Below, piece after piece: positions 24,348-33,301 of a DNA stretch of 64,000 bases. Location: NCBI GenBank assembly GCA_964427505.1, contig CAYRUO010000005.1, forward strand, positions 88,561 to 152,560, in the 5' to 3' direction. Under the pieces are notes generated by a model that worked only from the letters and a program-made list of their open reading frames with translations, did no database searches and was not told the DNA's origin. The position numbers were made by a program, and so were the translations under genes. The stretch comes from Thermanaerothrix sp034436175 (GTDB taxonomy: Bacteria; Chloroflexota; Anaerolineae; Anaerolineales; Anaerolineaceae). Position 1 is the stretch's first letter. The number at the start of each line of letters is the position of its first letter.

Positions 24348-25619
24348 ATGATCACCTATCTGGATTTTGTGGTGCAATCGCATCAATTCAACCGCCCGCT
24401 GGGGATTACCTCGATATGTTCTGCCCATCCTTATGTCATCGAAGCAGCGTTGCGCAACGGGAAGGCAAAGCAAATCCCGGTGTTGATAGAAGCCACCTGC
24501 AACCAAGTCAATCAGTATGGTGGTTACACCGGCATGACCCCCGCAGATTTTGTGCGCTTTGTTGAGGGTATCGCGCTACGGGTTGGATTCCCGCGCGAGC
24601 GCATCCTTTTGGGCGGAGATCATTTAGGTCCACTCGTGTGGGCCAACGAGCCTGCCGCGAGCGCTATGGCTAAGGCCGGAGCCTTGGTTAGAGCGTACGT
24701 GGAGGCGGGTTTTCGCAAAATCCATTTGGATTGTTCGATGCCGTGCGCAGATGATCATAATTTTTCCCCGGCTGTGGTTGCGGAACGGGCGGCAGAATTG
24801 GCTGCCGAGGCTGAAGCGGCTAGCCAAGGGGCATCACTGCCTTTACCGCGCTATGTGATCGGCACCGAGGTGCCGCCGGCGGGAGGCGCCAAGGCAGAAG
24901 AGAACCGGTTGCTGATCACGCGCCCCGAAGATGCTGCGGAAACCCTAGAACTGACGCGGCAGGCGTTCTTAAAACGGGGTTTGGATGGCGCTTGGGAACG
25001 TGTGGTGGCTATGGTGGTTCAGCCCGGTGTGGAGTTTGGCGATGCCCAGGTGCATGAGTATCACCGTGAAGAAGCGCAGACCCTTTCCCGTTTTATCGAG
25101 GCACAGCCCGGTTTGGTCTATGAGGCTCATTCGACCGATTATCAATCGCGTGAGGCTTTGCGCGCCCTGGTCGAAGATCATTTTGCCATCCTCAAAGTTG
25201 GCCCGGCACTAACGTTTGCCTTTCGCGAGGCAGTCTTTGCGCTGGCTGCTATTGAAGAGGTTCTGTGTGATGAACCCAGCCGCATTGTCAAGGTTCTGGA
25301 AGACGCCATGCTGTCGAATCCCAAGTATTGGGTTAAGTATTACCGCGGTGATGAACGAGCATTAGCGCTAGCGAGGCGGTATAGTTTCAGCGATCGTATT
25401 CGCTATTATTGGGCAACGCCCGCAGTGGAACAGGCATTCCAACACCTGCGTTCGAACTTGACCCGGGTCGCCATCCCGTTAACCTTGCTCAGCCAGTATT
25501 TACCTCAGCAGTACCGCAAGGTGCGCGAGGGGTGGTTGGCGAATGCCTTCGATGCCCTGGTGTTGGACAAGATTCAAACGGTGCTCGAAGATTACAACCT
25601 CGCCTGTGGATTAGGGTAA
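24348..25619 (+). CDS. GatZ/KbaZ-family protein (tagatose-bisphosphate aldolase subunit or 4-epimerase)
   Basis: 423 residues. The run ITSICSAHPYVIEAAL, IEATCNQVNQYGGYTGMTP and LLGGDHLGPLVW is typical of GatZ/KbaZ. In E. coli these were called non-catalytic subunits of the class II aldolases GatY/KbaY, but no GatY-type gene is present here. Related proteins from thermophiles are known to epimerise fructose 6-phosphate and tagatose 6-phosphate at C4, which fits this operon better. Acidic and His residues that could hold a metal (GGDH, HLDCSMPC, EAHSTDYQ) are present. Confidence 0.85.
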   Translation: MITYLDFVVQSHQFNRPLGITSICSAHPYVIEAALRNGKAKQIPVLIEATCNQVNQYGGYTGMTPADFVRFVEGIALRVGFPRERILLGGDHLGPLVWANEPAASAMAKAGALVRAYVEAGFRKIHLDCSMPCADDHNFSPAVVAERAAELAAEAEAASQGASLPLPRYVIGTEVPPAGGAKAEENRLLITRPEDAAETLELTRQAFLKRGLDGAWERVVAMVVQPGVEFGDAQVHEYHREEAQTLSRFIEAQPGLVYEAHSTDYQSREALRALVEDHFAILKVGPALTFAFREAVFALAAIEEVLCDEPSRIVKVLEDAMLSNPKYWVKYYRGDERALALARRYSFSDRIRYYWATPAVEQAFQHLRSNLTRVAIPLTLLSQYLPQQYRKVREGWLANAFDALVLDKIQTVLEDYNLACGLG

Positions 25620-25661
25620 GCACGAGAACGAACCCAACGCAAAAATTTTACAAATTAGCCC

Positions 25662-25689
25662 TTGACAATTTGGCGTTCCTGAATAGAAT
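25662..25689 (+). promoter_or_regulatory. Promoter of the pyrimidine operon
   Basis: Consensus TTGACA (25662-25667), 16-base spacer, TAGAAT (25684-25689). It lies 42 bases after the GatZ stop, so the pyr genes have their own promoter. Transcription should begin near 25696, only a few bases before an ATG that opens a 66-codon frame. Confidence 0.8.
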
Positions 25690-25698
25690 TGCCCCGAA

Positions 25699-25899
25699 AT
25701 GAGCATGCAGTATCTGATGATGACATTCTCGGGCGAACGGCGGAATCGGTTCCGCGTTCCTGGGATTTGGGGAGAAAGAGCCGTTATCGGCTCTTTCTTT
25801 TTATACCTCGCAAGCCATGAGTGGAAGGAAAGAGAGCCATTTTCAGGCTCTCTTTCTCTGTATGGAGGCGTGTATGGTGCGGTTGCCCGGATTGATTGA
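25699..25899 (+). CDS. Possible leader peptide of the pyr operon, 66 codons
   Basis: This frame begins about three bases after the expected transcription start and runs through both downstream hairpins, ending 26 bases inside pyrC in another frame. The predicted peptide (MSMQYLMMTFSGERRNRFRV...) has no recognisable domain. Its value would be regulatory: ribosome movement through the hairpins could set termination, as leader peptides do in the E. coli pyrBI operon. It may equally be an untranslated leader that happens to be open. Confidence 0.35.
   Translation: MSMQYLMMTFSGERRNRFRVPGIWGERAVIGSFFLYLASHEWKEREPFSGSLSLYGGVYGAVARID
25773..25803 (+). terminator. Intrinsic terminator in the pyr leader (attenuator)
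   Basis: Ten-base perfect stem GAAAGAGCCG / CGGCTCTTTC around a TTAT loop, followed at once by a run of T. It lies between promoter and pyrC, so termination here would switch the operon off. A smaller hairpin (GCGGAA-TCGG-TTCCGC, 25740-25755) precedes it. Confidence 0.8.
25828..25856 (+). promoter_or_regulatory. Second pyr leader hairpin, alternative to the terminator
   Basis: Eleven-base perfect stem GAAAGAGAGCC / GGCTCTCTTTC with a seven-base loop, ending seven bases before the GGAGG of pyrC. Its 5' arm can also pair with the 3' arm of the terminator (GGCTCTTTC), with a two-base bulge, so the two structures are mutually exclusive in part. This is the architecture of an attenuator or translational switch. 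Confidence 0.65.
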
Positions 25900-26938
25900 T
25901 CCTCATGTTCATATGCGCGAGCCCGGCGCTACTCATAAAGAGGACTGGCACAGCGGAACTACGGCGGCGTTGGCGGGTGGGGTAACGATGGTTCTGGCGA
26001 TGCCCAATACCCAGCCACCGGTAACCGATGCGCAGTCCCTAAACTTGGCATTAGAAGCCGCTCGCCAGAAGGCGGTGTGTGATTATGCCCAATATCTAGG
26101 TGCAACCCCGGAGAACGCCTCCATCGCGGCCAAGTTAGCACCGCAGGCGGCGGGGTTGAAAATGTATCTTGATCATACCTACGGCCCCCTGCGCCTCGCC
26201 GATATGACGGACTGGATGGCGCATCTGGCTCATTGGCCGCATGAAATGCCCCTGGCCGTCCATGCTGAAGGGCGCACGCTGGCGGCGGTGATCCTTTTGG
26301 CCACATTCTATGAGCGACCGCTTCATCTCTGCCACGTTTCTCGCCGTGAAGAGATTCTCATCATTCGGGCCGCCAAAGAACGCGGGCTCAAGGTGACGTG
26401 TGAGGTTGCACCACATCACTTATTCTTGAGCGAGGACGATGTCCCGGCGCTTGGTCAAGGACGGTCTGAGGTGCGCCCGGCGCTGGCCAGCCCGCGTGAC
26501 CGGCAAGCGCTGTGGGATAACCTAGACGTTATTGATTGCTTTGCCACCGATCACGCGCCCCACACCCCGGCGGAGAAAGATGGGAATAACCCTCCGCCGG
26601 GCTTTCCGGGTTTGGAAACCGCCTTACCTCTGCTGCTAACGGCAGTGGCAGAAGGCCGTTTGACGCTGGAGGATATCATTCAGCGCTGCTACATCAATCC
26701 ACAACGCATCTTTCGCCTGCCCGCTCAACCGGAGACCTGGGTGGAGGTGGATCCTGAGAGTACATGGGAAATCCGCGGTGACCATTTATTTACCCGTGCC
26801 GGCTGGACGCCTTTTGAGGGTTGGCGGGTGCGAGGACGCGTGGTGCGGGTTGTACTGCGTGGCACCGAGGTCTATCGGGATGGTAAAGTGCTGGCTTCGC
26901 CGGGTTTTGGGCGAAATATCCGGGTTAATGCTGTGTAA
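25874..26938 (+). CDS. pyrC: Dihydroorotase
   Basis: 354 residues. All amidohydrolase metal and substrate motifs are seen: IDPHVHMREPG, AGLKMYLDH with the carbamylated Lys, LHLCHVSR, EVAPHHL and FATDHAPHTPAEK. It closes N-carbamoylaspartate to dihydroorotate. The protein starts almost at the HxH motif and so lacks most of the N-terminal beta sandwich, like the dihydroorotase domain of CAD. Start ATG is chosen from GGAGG six bases upstream and from the LPGLIDPHVH alignment. First gene of pyrC-pyrB-pyrFE-pyrD. Confidence 0.95.
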   Translation: MVRLPGLIDPHVHMREPGATHKEDWHSGTTAALAGGVTMVLAMPNTQPPVTDAQSLNLALEAARQKAVCDYAQYLGATPENASIAAKLAPQAAGLKMYLDHTYGPLRLADMTDWMAHLAHWPHEMPLAVHAEGRTLAAVILLATFYERPLHLCHVSRREEILIIRAAKERGLKVTCEVAPHHLFLSEDDVPALGQGRSEVRPALASPRDRQALWDNLDVIDCFATDHAPHTPAEKDGNNPPPGFPGLETALPLLLTAVAEGRLTLEDIIQRCYINPQRIFRLPAQPETWVEVDPESTWEIRGDHLFTRAGWTPFEGWRVRGRVVRVVLRGTEVYRDGKVLASPGFGRNIRVNAV

Positions 26939-26989
26939 AGTGAGTTGGGCTAGAGCCCACTTTCAAAATCTAAACCAAAGGAGTGAGAA

Positions 26990-27979
26990 ATGGCAACGTA
27001 TACCCCATACTCTGAAAAAAGTCCCTACCTGCCGTTCGGCGAAAACAAAAATGCGTCATGGTATGGGAAGGACATTCTTTCGGTCAAGCAGTTTGATCGC
27101 AGTGACCTGGAATATATCTTCGGGGTTGCCCATGAAATGGCCGAGATGGTGCGGCGCATCGGCACATTCGACTTACTAAAGGGCAAGATTTTGGCCAATC
27201 TCTTCTATGAACCCTCGACCCGCACTTCGGCCTCGTTCACGGCGGCCATGGAACGCCTGGGCGGGAGTGTGATCCCGATCAATGAAGTGCGTTACTCTTC
27301 AGTGGCCAAAGGCGAGTCCTTGCCCGATACCGTGCGCACTCTGGAAGCCTACGCGGACGTCATCGTTTTGCGCCACCCCGAAGTGGGCGCCGCTGCGCTG
27401 GCGGCAAAATATGCCCGTAAACCGATCATCAACGCCGGTGATGGCGTAGGTGAGCACCCAACTCAAGCGTTGCTCGATTTGTTCACCATTCAAGAAGAAT
27501 TGGGGCGGGTGGATCACATTACAGTGACCATGTTGGGTGACCTGAAATATGGCCGCACGGTACATTCTCTGGCGCGCTTGCTCTCGCTCTATAATGTCAA
27601 ACTCAACTACGTCTCGCCAGAGATCTTGCGCATGCCCCCCGAGATTATCACCGAAATCCAGGCCACGGGTACCCCTCAGTTTGAGTACACCTCACTGGAG
27701 CCGGTCTTAGCCGAAACCGATGTCCTCTATGTAACGCGGGTGCAAAAAGAGCGCTTTGAAGATCCTCAGCAGTATGAGTCGGTGAAAGACGCCTATGTGA
27801 TCACGCCCGAGATTATGCAGGCGGCGAAGAAGACGATGATCTTGATGCACCCCTTGCCGCGGGTGGGCGAGATTGCGCTGGAAGTGGATCAGGATCCGCG
27901 GGCCGCGTATTTCCGCCAGGTCGAATATGGCTTGTATGTTCGTATGGCGCTTTTGGCGATGGTGTTGGGGAAAGCCTGA
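26990..27979 (+). CDS. pyrB: Aspartate carbamoyltransferase catalytic chain
   Basis: 329 residues. FYEPSTRTSASF (carbamoyl phosphate loop), VAKGESLPDT, GDGVGEHPTQALLD and HPLPRVGEI are all present. It makes N-carbamoylaspartate, the step before dihydroorotase. No pyrI regulatory subunit is seen in the window. The N-terminus is longer than E. coli PyrB by about 15 residues. The SD is AAAGGAG. Its stop codon overlaps the ATG of the pyrFE fusion (TGATG). Confidence 0.97.
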   Translation: MATYTPYSEKSPYLPFGENKNASWYGKDILSVKQFDRSDLEYIFGVAHEMAEMVRRIGTFDLLKGKILANLFYEPSTRTSASFTAAMERLGGSVIPINEVRYSSVAKGESLPDTVRTLEAYADVIVLRHPEVGAAALAAKYARKPIINAGDGVGEHPTQALLDLFTIQEELGRVDHITVTMLGDLKYGRTVHSLARLLSLYNVKLNYVSPEILRMPPEIITEIQATGTPQFEYTSLEPVLAETDVLYVTRVQKERFEDPQQYESVKDAYVITPEIMQAAKKTMILMHPLPRVGEIALEVDQDPRAAYFRQVEYGLYVRMALLAMVLGKA

Positions 27980-29406
27980 TGAACAGCGGTTTTTTTGCTC
28001 AACTCGAAGACCGGGCGCGCAAAATCAACTCACTGCTGTGCGTGGGCTTGGATCCGCATCCCCAAGATCTTACCTCACCCACGCCGGAGGCCGCGAAGGT
28101 TTTCTGCCAGCGCCTGATCGAGGCCACGGTAGATCTGGCGCTGGCCTATAAACCTAATGCCGCCTTTTTTGAAGCCCTAGGACCGCAAGGTTGGCAGGTG
28201 CTCAAAGAGGTCATTGCCGATATTCCCGAGGACATTCCGGTCATCCTGGATGCCAAGCGCGGTGATATTGCCTCTACCGCCGAGGCGTATGCGCGTTCGG
28301 CGTTCGAAACCTTGGGCGCGGATGCCATTACCCTCAACCCCTACCTGGGGTACGATAGCCTGCAACCATTCCTGCGCTACCCTGATCGTGGGGTCTTCCT
28401 GTTGTGTAAAACATCCAACCCGGGTGCGACGGACTTTCAGGATTTGCCCTTGGGTGCCGGTGAGGCAGATTTGATGCTGTATGAGAAAGTGGCATTAAAG
28501 GCTCAAGAATGGAACGCCCAAGGGAATATTGGGTTGGTCGTGGGTGCTACGTATCCCGAAGCCCTGGTGCGTCTGCGCTCTCTGGCACCAGACCTTTGGT
28601 TCCTGGCCCCTGGCGTGGGGGTGCAAGGGGGGGATTTGGCGGCTACCCTGCGCGCCGGGCTGCGGGCGGATGGGCTAGGGGTGTTAATCCCGGTATCGCG
28701 CGCGATTTCGCGGGCGGAATCACCACGCCAAGCCGCATTGGATTTGGTTATTTCGTTACGGCGAGAGCATGAAGCGGTAATGGCCTCAGGGGTGGCTGTT
28801 ACCCCACTTTCGACCGAGTTGGCGGCGTTGGCGGAAGCCCTCTTGCAGGCGGGATGTGTGCGTTTTGGTACGTTTACCCTCAAATCCGGTTTGCTATCTC
28901 CCATTTACATTGATCTACGTCAATTGGTTTCCTACCCTAAGGTGCTGGCACAAGTTAGCCGTGCTTACCTGAGGATATTGCGAGATCTTTCTTTTGACCG
29001 CCTGGCGGCATTACCCTATGCGGCGCTTCCCATTGCTACAACGATAAGCCTATTAGGTCACTGGCCGATGATTTACCCGCGCAGAGAGATCAAAGCCTAC
29101 GGAACCCAAGCCGAAATTGAAGGGGAGTACTACCCTGGGGATCGAGTGGTCGTGATTGATGATTTGGCCACAACCGGGGGCAGCAAATTTGAGGCGATTG
29201 AACGCCTAACCCAGGCGGGATTGGTAGTTGAGGATGTGGTGGTGCTGATTGATCGTCAATCTGGGGCGTCTGAAGCCCTTTCAGCCGCAGGGTTTCGCCT
29301 GCACGCGGTCTTAACCCTTAGCCAACTGCTGGACTATTGGGAGAGTACAGGGCGTATTCCTGCGGAAAAAATTGCCGAAGTCCGTGAGTTTCTGAAGCGC
29401 TCATGA
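27979..29406 (+). CDS. pyrFE: Bifunctional OMP decarboxylase / orotate phosphoribosyltransferase (PyrF-PyrE fusion)
   Basis: 475 residues. The first about 270 are type 2 orotidine 5'-phosphate decarboxylase: LDAKRGDIASTAEAYA with the Asp-Lys-Asp catalytic network and APGVGVQGGD for the phosphate. The last about 190 are orotate phosphoribosyltransferase: FTLKSGLLSPIYIDLR and VVVIDDLATTGGSKFEA, the PRPP motif. The domain order is the reverse of the animal UMP synthase. One protein therefore carries out the last two steps to UMP. It overlaps pyrD by four bases. Confidence 0.95.
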   Translation: MNSGFFAQLEDRARKINSLLCVGLDPHPQDLTSPTPEAAKVFCQRLIEATVDLALAYKPNAAFFEALGPQGWQVLKEVIADIPEDIPVILDAKRGDIASTAEAYARSAFETLGADAITLNPYLGYDSLQPFLRYPDRGVFLLCKTSNPGATDFQDLPLGAGEADLMLYEKVALKAQEWNAQGNIGLVVGATYPEALVRLRSLAPDLWFLAPGVGVQGGDLAATLRAGLRADGLGVLIPVSRAISRAESPRQAALDLVISLRREHEAVMASGVAVTPLSTELAALAEALLQAGCVRFGTFTLKSGLLSPIYIDLRQLVSYPKVLAQVSRAYLRILRDLSFDRLAALPYAALPIATTISLLGHWPMIYPRREIKAYGTQAEIEGEYYPGDRVVVIDDLATTGGSKFEAIERLTQAGLVVEDVVVLIDRQSGASEALSAAGFRLHAVLTLSQLLDYWESTGRIPAEKIAEVREFLKRS

Positions 29407-30443
29407 ACGTTTATGCGTTGCTTCGTCCGTTGATCTTTCGCCTTTCGCCGGAGACGGCGCATCATGGTGTGATTACGCTTTTGCGCTTAGGGGGGAGCAG
29501 TCCACTCACCCGCGCTATGCTTCGTGCGTGGTTTAAGCCCCAGGTGCAAGGGCCGCCGGTACGCGTCATGGGGCTGTCGTTTTGTAATCCACTGGGGTTG
29601 GCTGCCGGCTTTGATAAGGACGGTTTGGCGTGGCGGGGGTTGGCGTGCCTGGGATTTGGACACTTGGAACTGGGCACGGTGACCCCTCGTCCTCAACCCG
29701 GTAATCCTACACCTCGAGTTTTCCGTTTGGTAGAGGATCAAGCCATCATTAACCGGATGGGTTTTCCCAGCCGCGGCGCCGACTTTTTAGCACGGCAATT
29801 GAGGGGAAAACGCCCTGCGGATGTGGTGATTGGCGTCAATATTGGCAAGAACCGACAAACGCCGCTTGAGGAGGCGGCACAGGATTATCTTTATCTATTC
29901 CAGGTCTTTGCCCCGTGGTGTGATTACTTGGCAATTAACGTCAGTTCGCCGAACACTCCTGGACTGCGCCAGTTGCAGCAGCGCCAGATGTTGGAAGCCC
30001 TGTTGCGCCCGCTGGCCGAAGCGCGGGATGACCAAGCACCACACTTGGGACGGCGCATCCCCTTGGTGGTTAAGATTGCCCCGGATCTGGATGATGAGGC
30101 TTTGGATGCGGCCTTGGAAGCGATCCTCGGTTGCGGCATGGACGGTGTGATAGTGAGTAATACCACCATTCGGCGGGATGGTTTGCGCTCGCCGCTTGCC
30201 GGAGAAACAGGGGGCTTGAGCGGACTACCTCTCAACGACCTCAATACCAACATGATAAGGAAGGTGGTGAAGCGCACCGGAGGTAAGTTGCCGGTGATCG
30301 CCAGTGGCGGCGTGATGGGTCCGCATCAAGCGCAAGAGAAACTGGATGCCGGGGCGGTATTGGTGCAACTTTATAGCGGGTTGATTTATGCAGGGCCGGG
30401 ATTGGTCAAACGCATTCTTGAGTACGGATTGCGCGTGACGTAA
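29403..30443 (+). CDS. pyrD: Quinone-dependent dihydroorotate dehydrogenase (class 2)
   Basis: 346 residues. An N-terminal amphipathic helix (YALLRPLIFRLSPETAHHGVI) typical of class 2 enzymes associates with the membrane, and GLAAGFDKDG, NRMGFPSRG, INVSSPNTPGLR (catalytic Ser), VKIAPDL and ASGGVMG complete the FMN barrel. It passes electrons from dihydroorotate to quinone, which implies a respiratory quinone pool. ATGA overlap with pyrFE. No clear terminator is seen in the 43 bases before the opposing oppF gene. Confidence 0.96.
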   Translation: MNVYALLRPLIFRLSPETAHHGVITLLRLGGSSPLTRAMLRAWFKPQVQGPPVRVMGLSFCNPLGLAAGFDKDGLAWRGLACLGFGHLELGTVTPRPQPGNPTPRVFRLVEDQAIINRMGFPSRGADFLARQLRGKRPADVVIGVNIGKNRQTPLEEAAQDYLYLFQVFAPWCDYLAINVSSPNTPGLRQLQQRQMLEALLRPLAEARDDQAPHLGRRIPLVVKIAPDLDDEALDAALEAILGCGMDGVIVSNTTIRRDGLRSPLAGETGGLSGLPLNDLNTNMIRKVVKRTGGKLPVIASGGVMGPHQAQEKLDAGAVLVQLYSGLIYAGPGLVKRILEYGLRVT

Positions 30444-30486
30444 GGCGTGAGCGCATGAGCGTTTTCATACACTTTATGTGCCCTGA

Positions 30487-31491
30487 CTAAGCGGAATGAG
30501 TCGGGTGGACGCTCTGATGGGGTAAGGCAACCGGTTTGGGCACATCTGATGGAGATTGGTAGTGGACACACGCTACGGCGTGATCGGGTTCTACATCGAA
30601 CAGGGGAGGGCGATAGACGGCACAAATCTTCTCCGCGACCGGGCAGCGCTCAAAATAAGGGCATCCGTTACGAAATTCCTCGACTTGGCGCTCTAAAAGG
30701 CTGATGCCTTTCTCCCATTTGCGATCCATGCGTGGCACAGAGTCCATGAGCATGCGTGTGTAGGGATGTAATGGAGTGTGAAAAATCTTTTCGACCGCAC
30801 CCTGTTCGACCACATACCCCTTATAAAGGATCACAGCCCGCTCGCTAATGTAATATGCTAGTGAGAGATCATGGGTGATAAATAGAATGGAAAGGCCGCG
30901 CGATTTGAGATCGGCCAGCAGATTAAGCACGTCAATACGGGTCGAGGCATCAAGCATGCTGATAATCTCATCGGCGACCAGAAACTGAATATCAAGTAGT
31001 AGGGCACGGGCAATGAGGAAGCGTTGTAACTGTCCACCACTGAGTTGGTGTGGGTATTTATTCAGGACATGGGCAGGGTTCAACCCAACCGAAGAAAGGG
31101 CATGTTCGACCCGTTTTTGCCATTCCGTTGCAGGCACTTCGGGGAAAAATTCTTCGTGAAGCACCTTGAAGATGCGGTCAGCCTTGAAGATTGGATTGTA
31201 GGAACTGAACGGATCTTGAAAGACCCCTTGCACCTGACGATAATAGTCTTTCAGTGCATTGCCCTCAAGAGATGAAATATCTGTGCCGTTATACGTGATT
31301 TTCCCGGCCGTTACATCCAGCAGGCGCAGGATCATTTTGCCGATGGTGCTTTTACCGCTCCCACTTTCGCCGATCAACGATACAACTTCACCTTGCTTGA
31401 CCTCAAAACTAACGTTATTCACCGCGAAGAGGGCTTTACCCCCAAAAGCACCAACCCGGTAAACCTTAGAAACATTCTCCAGTTTAAGCAT
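30487..31491 (-). CDS. Oligopeptide/oligosaccharide ABC importer ATPase (OppF/DppF type)
   Basis: 334 residues. Walker A GESGSGKST, signature LSGGQLQRFLIARAL and Walker B FLVADEIISMLDAST are present, followed by the OppF C-terminal extension with a cysteine cluster (CPYFERCPVAEKIC, then AVACVH) that can hold a 4Fe-4S cluster. Note that Walker B has DEI rather than the usual DEP. I start at the ATG ten bases after GGAAGGAG; this overlaps the end of the OppD-like gene by eight bases. It is the distal gene of the importer operon. Confidence 0.93.
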   Translation of the reverse strand: MLKLENVSKVYRVGAFGGKALFAVNNVSFEVKQGEVVSLIGESGSGKSTIGKMILRLLDVTAGKITYNGTDISSLEGNALKDYYRQVQGVFQDPFSSYNPIFKADRIFKVLHEEFFPEVPATEWQKRVEHALSSVGLNPAHVLNKYPHQLSGGQLQRFLIARALLLDIQFLVADEIISMLDASTRIDVLNLLADLKSRGLSILFITHDLSLAYYISERAVILYKGYVVEQGAVEKIFHTPLHPYTRMLMDSVPRMDRKWEKGISLLERQVEEFRNGCPYFERCPVAEKICAVYRPPLFDVEPDHAVACVHYQSPSDVPKPVALPHQSVHPTHSA

Positions 31492-32446
31492 GGGGCTCAA
31501 ACTCCTTCCAACAGGCTACAAAGTGATTTTTCTCCACCTCGATAAAGGGCGGCTCTTCCAAACAGCGCTCATAAGCCAGAGGACAGCGATCACGGAAACG
31601 ACAACCGGAAGGGGGATTCAGAAGCAGAGGGGGATTGCCCGGTATGCCCTGTAACCGCTTTTCGGCGTAGCGCACACCCACTTCAGGTAGGGACGAAATA
31701 AGCAGTCGCGTATAGGGGTGACGCGGAGATTCGATAATGGATTTCGTAGGAGCCTTTTCAGCCAGAACACCTGCATACATAATGAGGATGGTGTCGGCAA
31801 TTTGGTATAAGATTGAGATATCGTGGGTAATCACGATCAGGTTATTGACAAACTGGCGGTCGCGGAATTCCACCAACATCTCGGCCACGGCTTTCTGCGT
31901 GGCTACATCTAACGCTGAAGTAATTTCATCCGCAATCAGAAGGGAGGGGTTGAGCAGGGAAGAAATTACCATGACCATACGCTGCTTCATTCCCCCGGAA
32001 AGTTCAATGGGGTACATATTGAGGACATCGTGAGGTAGGGCGACGAGATCCAGTCGTCGTTTTAACTCCGGTAATACTTCCTTGTAATCCACCCCGCGAG
32101 ATTCGAGCAATTCCTGGGTCATTTTCCCAATCTTCCGGATGGGGTTCATGGCGTTCATGGCATATTGGGGGATTAGCGAAACCTTGCGGAAGCGGTAAGT
32201 GTTCATCTTTTCGCTATCCCAAATGGGCAGTTCTTCCCCATCCAAGAGCACGCGCCCGGCGACGTATTTCATCGGTGGAAAGAGCACGATGAGACTGTGC
32301 CCCAGCGTTGTCTTGCCGCATCCCGATTCGCCAGCCAAGCCCATGATTTCACCATCGGTGATCTGGAACGTTGCATGTTCTAACGCGTGAACATCCCCAC
32401 GCAGGGTCTGGTAATAAACCGTCAGATTCTCTACGCTTAAAGCCAT
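31484..32446 (-). CDS. Oligopeptide/oligosaccharide ABC importer ATPase (OppD/DppD type)
   Basis: 320 residues. Walker A GESGCGKTT, signature ELSGGMKQRMVM, Walker B LLIADEITSALDVAT and H-loop VITHD are seen, with the C-terminal extension GCRFRDRCPLAYERC before CW at the end for an Fe-S cluster. It forms the heterodimeric ATPase with the following gene product. DEI in Walker B is shared with its partner. In Thermotogota and Chloroflexota such Opp-class importers often carry oligosaccharides rather than peptides. Confidence 0.94.
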   Translation of the reverse strand: MALSVENLTVYYQTLRGDVHALEHATFQITDGEIMGLAGESGCGKTTLGHSLIVLFPPMKYVAGRVLLDGEELPIWDSEKMNTYRFRKVSLIPQYAMNAMNPIRKIGKMTQELLESRGVDYKEVLPELKRRLDLVALPHDVLNMYPIELSGGMKQRMVMVISSLLNPSLLIADEITSALDVATQKAVAEMLVEFRDRQFVNNLIVITHDISILYQIADTILIMYAGVLAEKAPTKSIIESPRHPYTRLLISSLPEVGVRYAEKRLQGIPGNPPLLLNPPSGCRFRDRCPLAYERCLEEPPFIEVEKNHFVACWKEFEPHA

Positions 32447-32449
32447 GGT

Positions 32450-33301
32450 TTATATCTCACGTAGTTTAGGATTAAAGATTTCGTCCAATCCCACGTTCAT
32501 GCTATAAAGAGCACCGACAATGGCTGTAATGGCTAAGCCGGGGGGGACAAACCACCACCACATGCCAAGAGGTAAGGCACCCCATAGGACGGCGTACTGC
32601 ATCATCAGTCCCAGGGATATCGTATTGGTCGGGCCTAAGCCAATAAAATCCAAGGTGGCGGCGGTGAGAATAGCCCCCCCGAATTGTAGAATGAAGACCA
32701 GCACTAAGTAAGACATCATATTGGGGGCAATTTCATCGCGGATGATCCTGAGTGAGGTCATGCCGCTTAATCGGGCTAGATCCACAAAGTCTCGGGAACG
32801 GAGGGAGAACGTTTGCGCACGGATAGCGCGGGCGGCCCAGGGCCAAGCCGTTAATCCAATGAATAGGCATTCCATGAGCAGACTGCGGACTTGTAAGTAG
32901 GCGGCAATGATCAGTAGAACGGCTAGGGTGGGAATCACGAGGACAATGTTCGTGAAGGCATTAAGAATTTCATCCACCACGCCGCCGCGGTATCCGGCAG
33001 TGAAGCCGATAAGCATCCCCATCAGGGTACCCAATCCACCCCCCAGTAGACCGACGATAAACGTTGCCCGTAAGCCGTGAACGAATTGCGAGAAAACATC
33101 TTGCCCGAAAAAGGTCGTGCCAAACCAGTATTTTGCGGAAGGCGGTTCGGCGCCTAGCGGGCTGGCGTAGTCCATCGGGCGATATTTAGCAAACGTAGGT
33201 CCAATTAAGGCGAGGAGAAGGAAGCCCAGGATGATTCCACTTCCGATAACGAGTTTCCTGTTGCGCAAGGTGAAATAGAGGAGTTCACTCCGCTTAATCA
33301 T
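32450..33301 (-). CDS. ABC importer permease (OppC/DppC type)
   Basis: 283 residues with six predicted membrane helices. The N-terminal helix precedes the OppC signature region KYRPMDYASPLGAEPPSAKYWFGT-like segment, and the EAA loop reads DFVDLARLSGMTSLRIIRDEIAPN. It overlaps OppB by four bases and is three bases before OppD. Together with OppB it forms the translocation pore. Confidence 0.93.
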   Translation of the reverse strand: MIKRSELLYFTLRNRKLVIGSGIILGFLLLALIGPTFAKYRPMDYASPLGAEPPSAKYWFGTTFFGQDVFSQFVHGLRATFIVGLLGGGLGTLMGMLIGFTAGYRGGVVDEILNAFTNIVLVIPTLAVLLIIAAYLQVRSLLMECLFIGLTAWPWAARAIRAQTFSLRSRDFVDLARLSGMTSLRIIRDEIAPNMMSYLVLVFILQFGGAILTAATLDFIGLGPTNTISLGLMMQYAVLWGALPLGMWWWFVPPGLAITAIVGALYSMNVGLDEIFNPKLREI

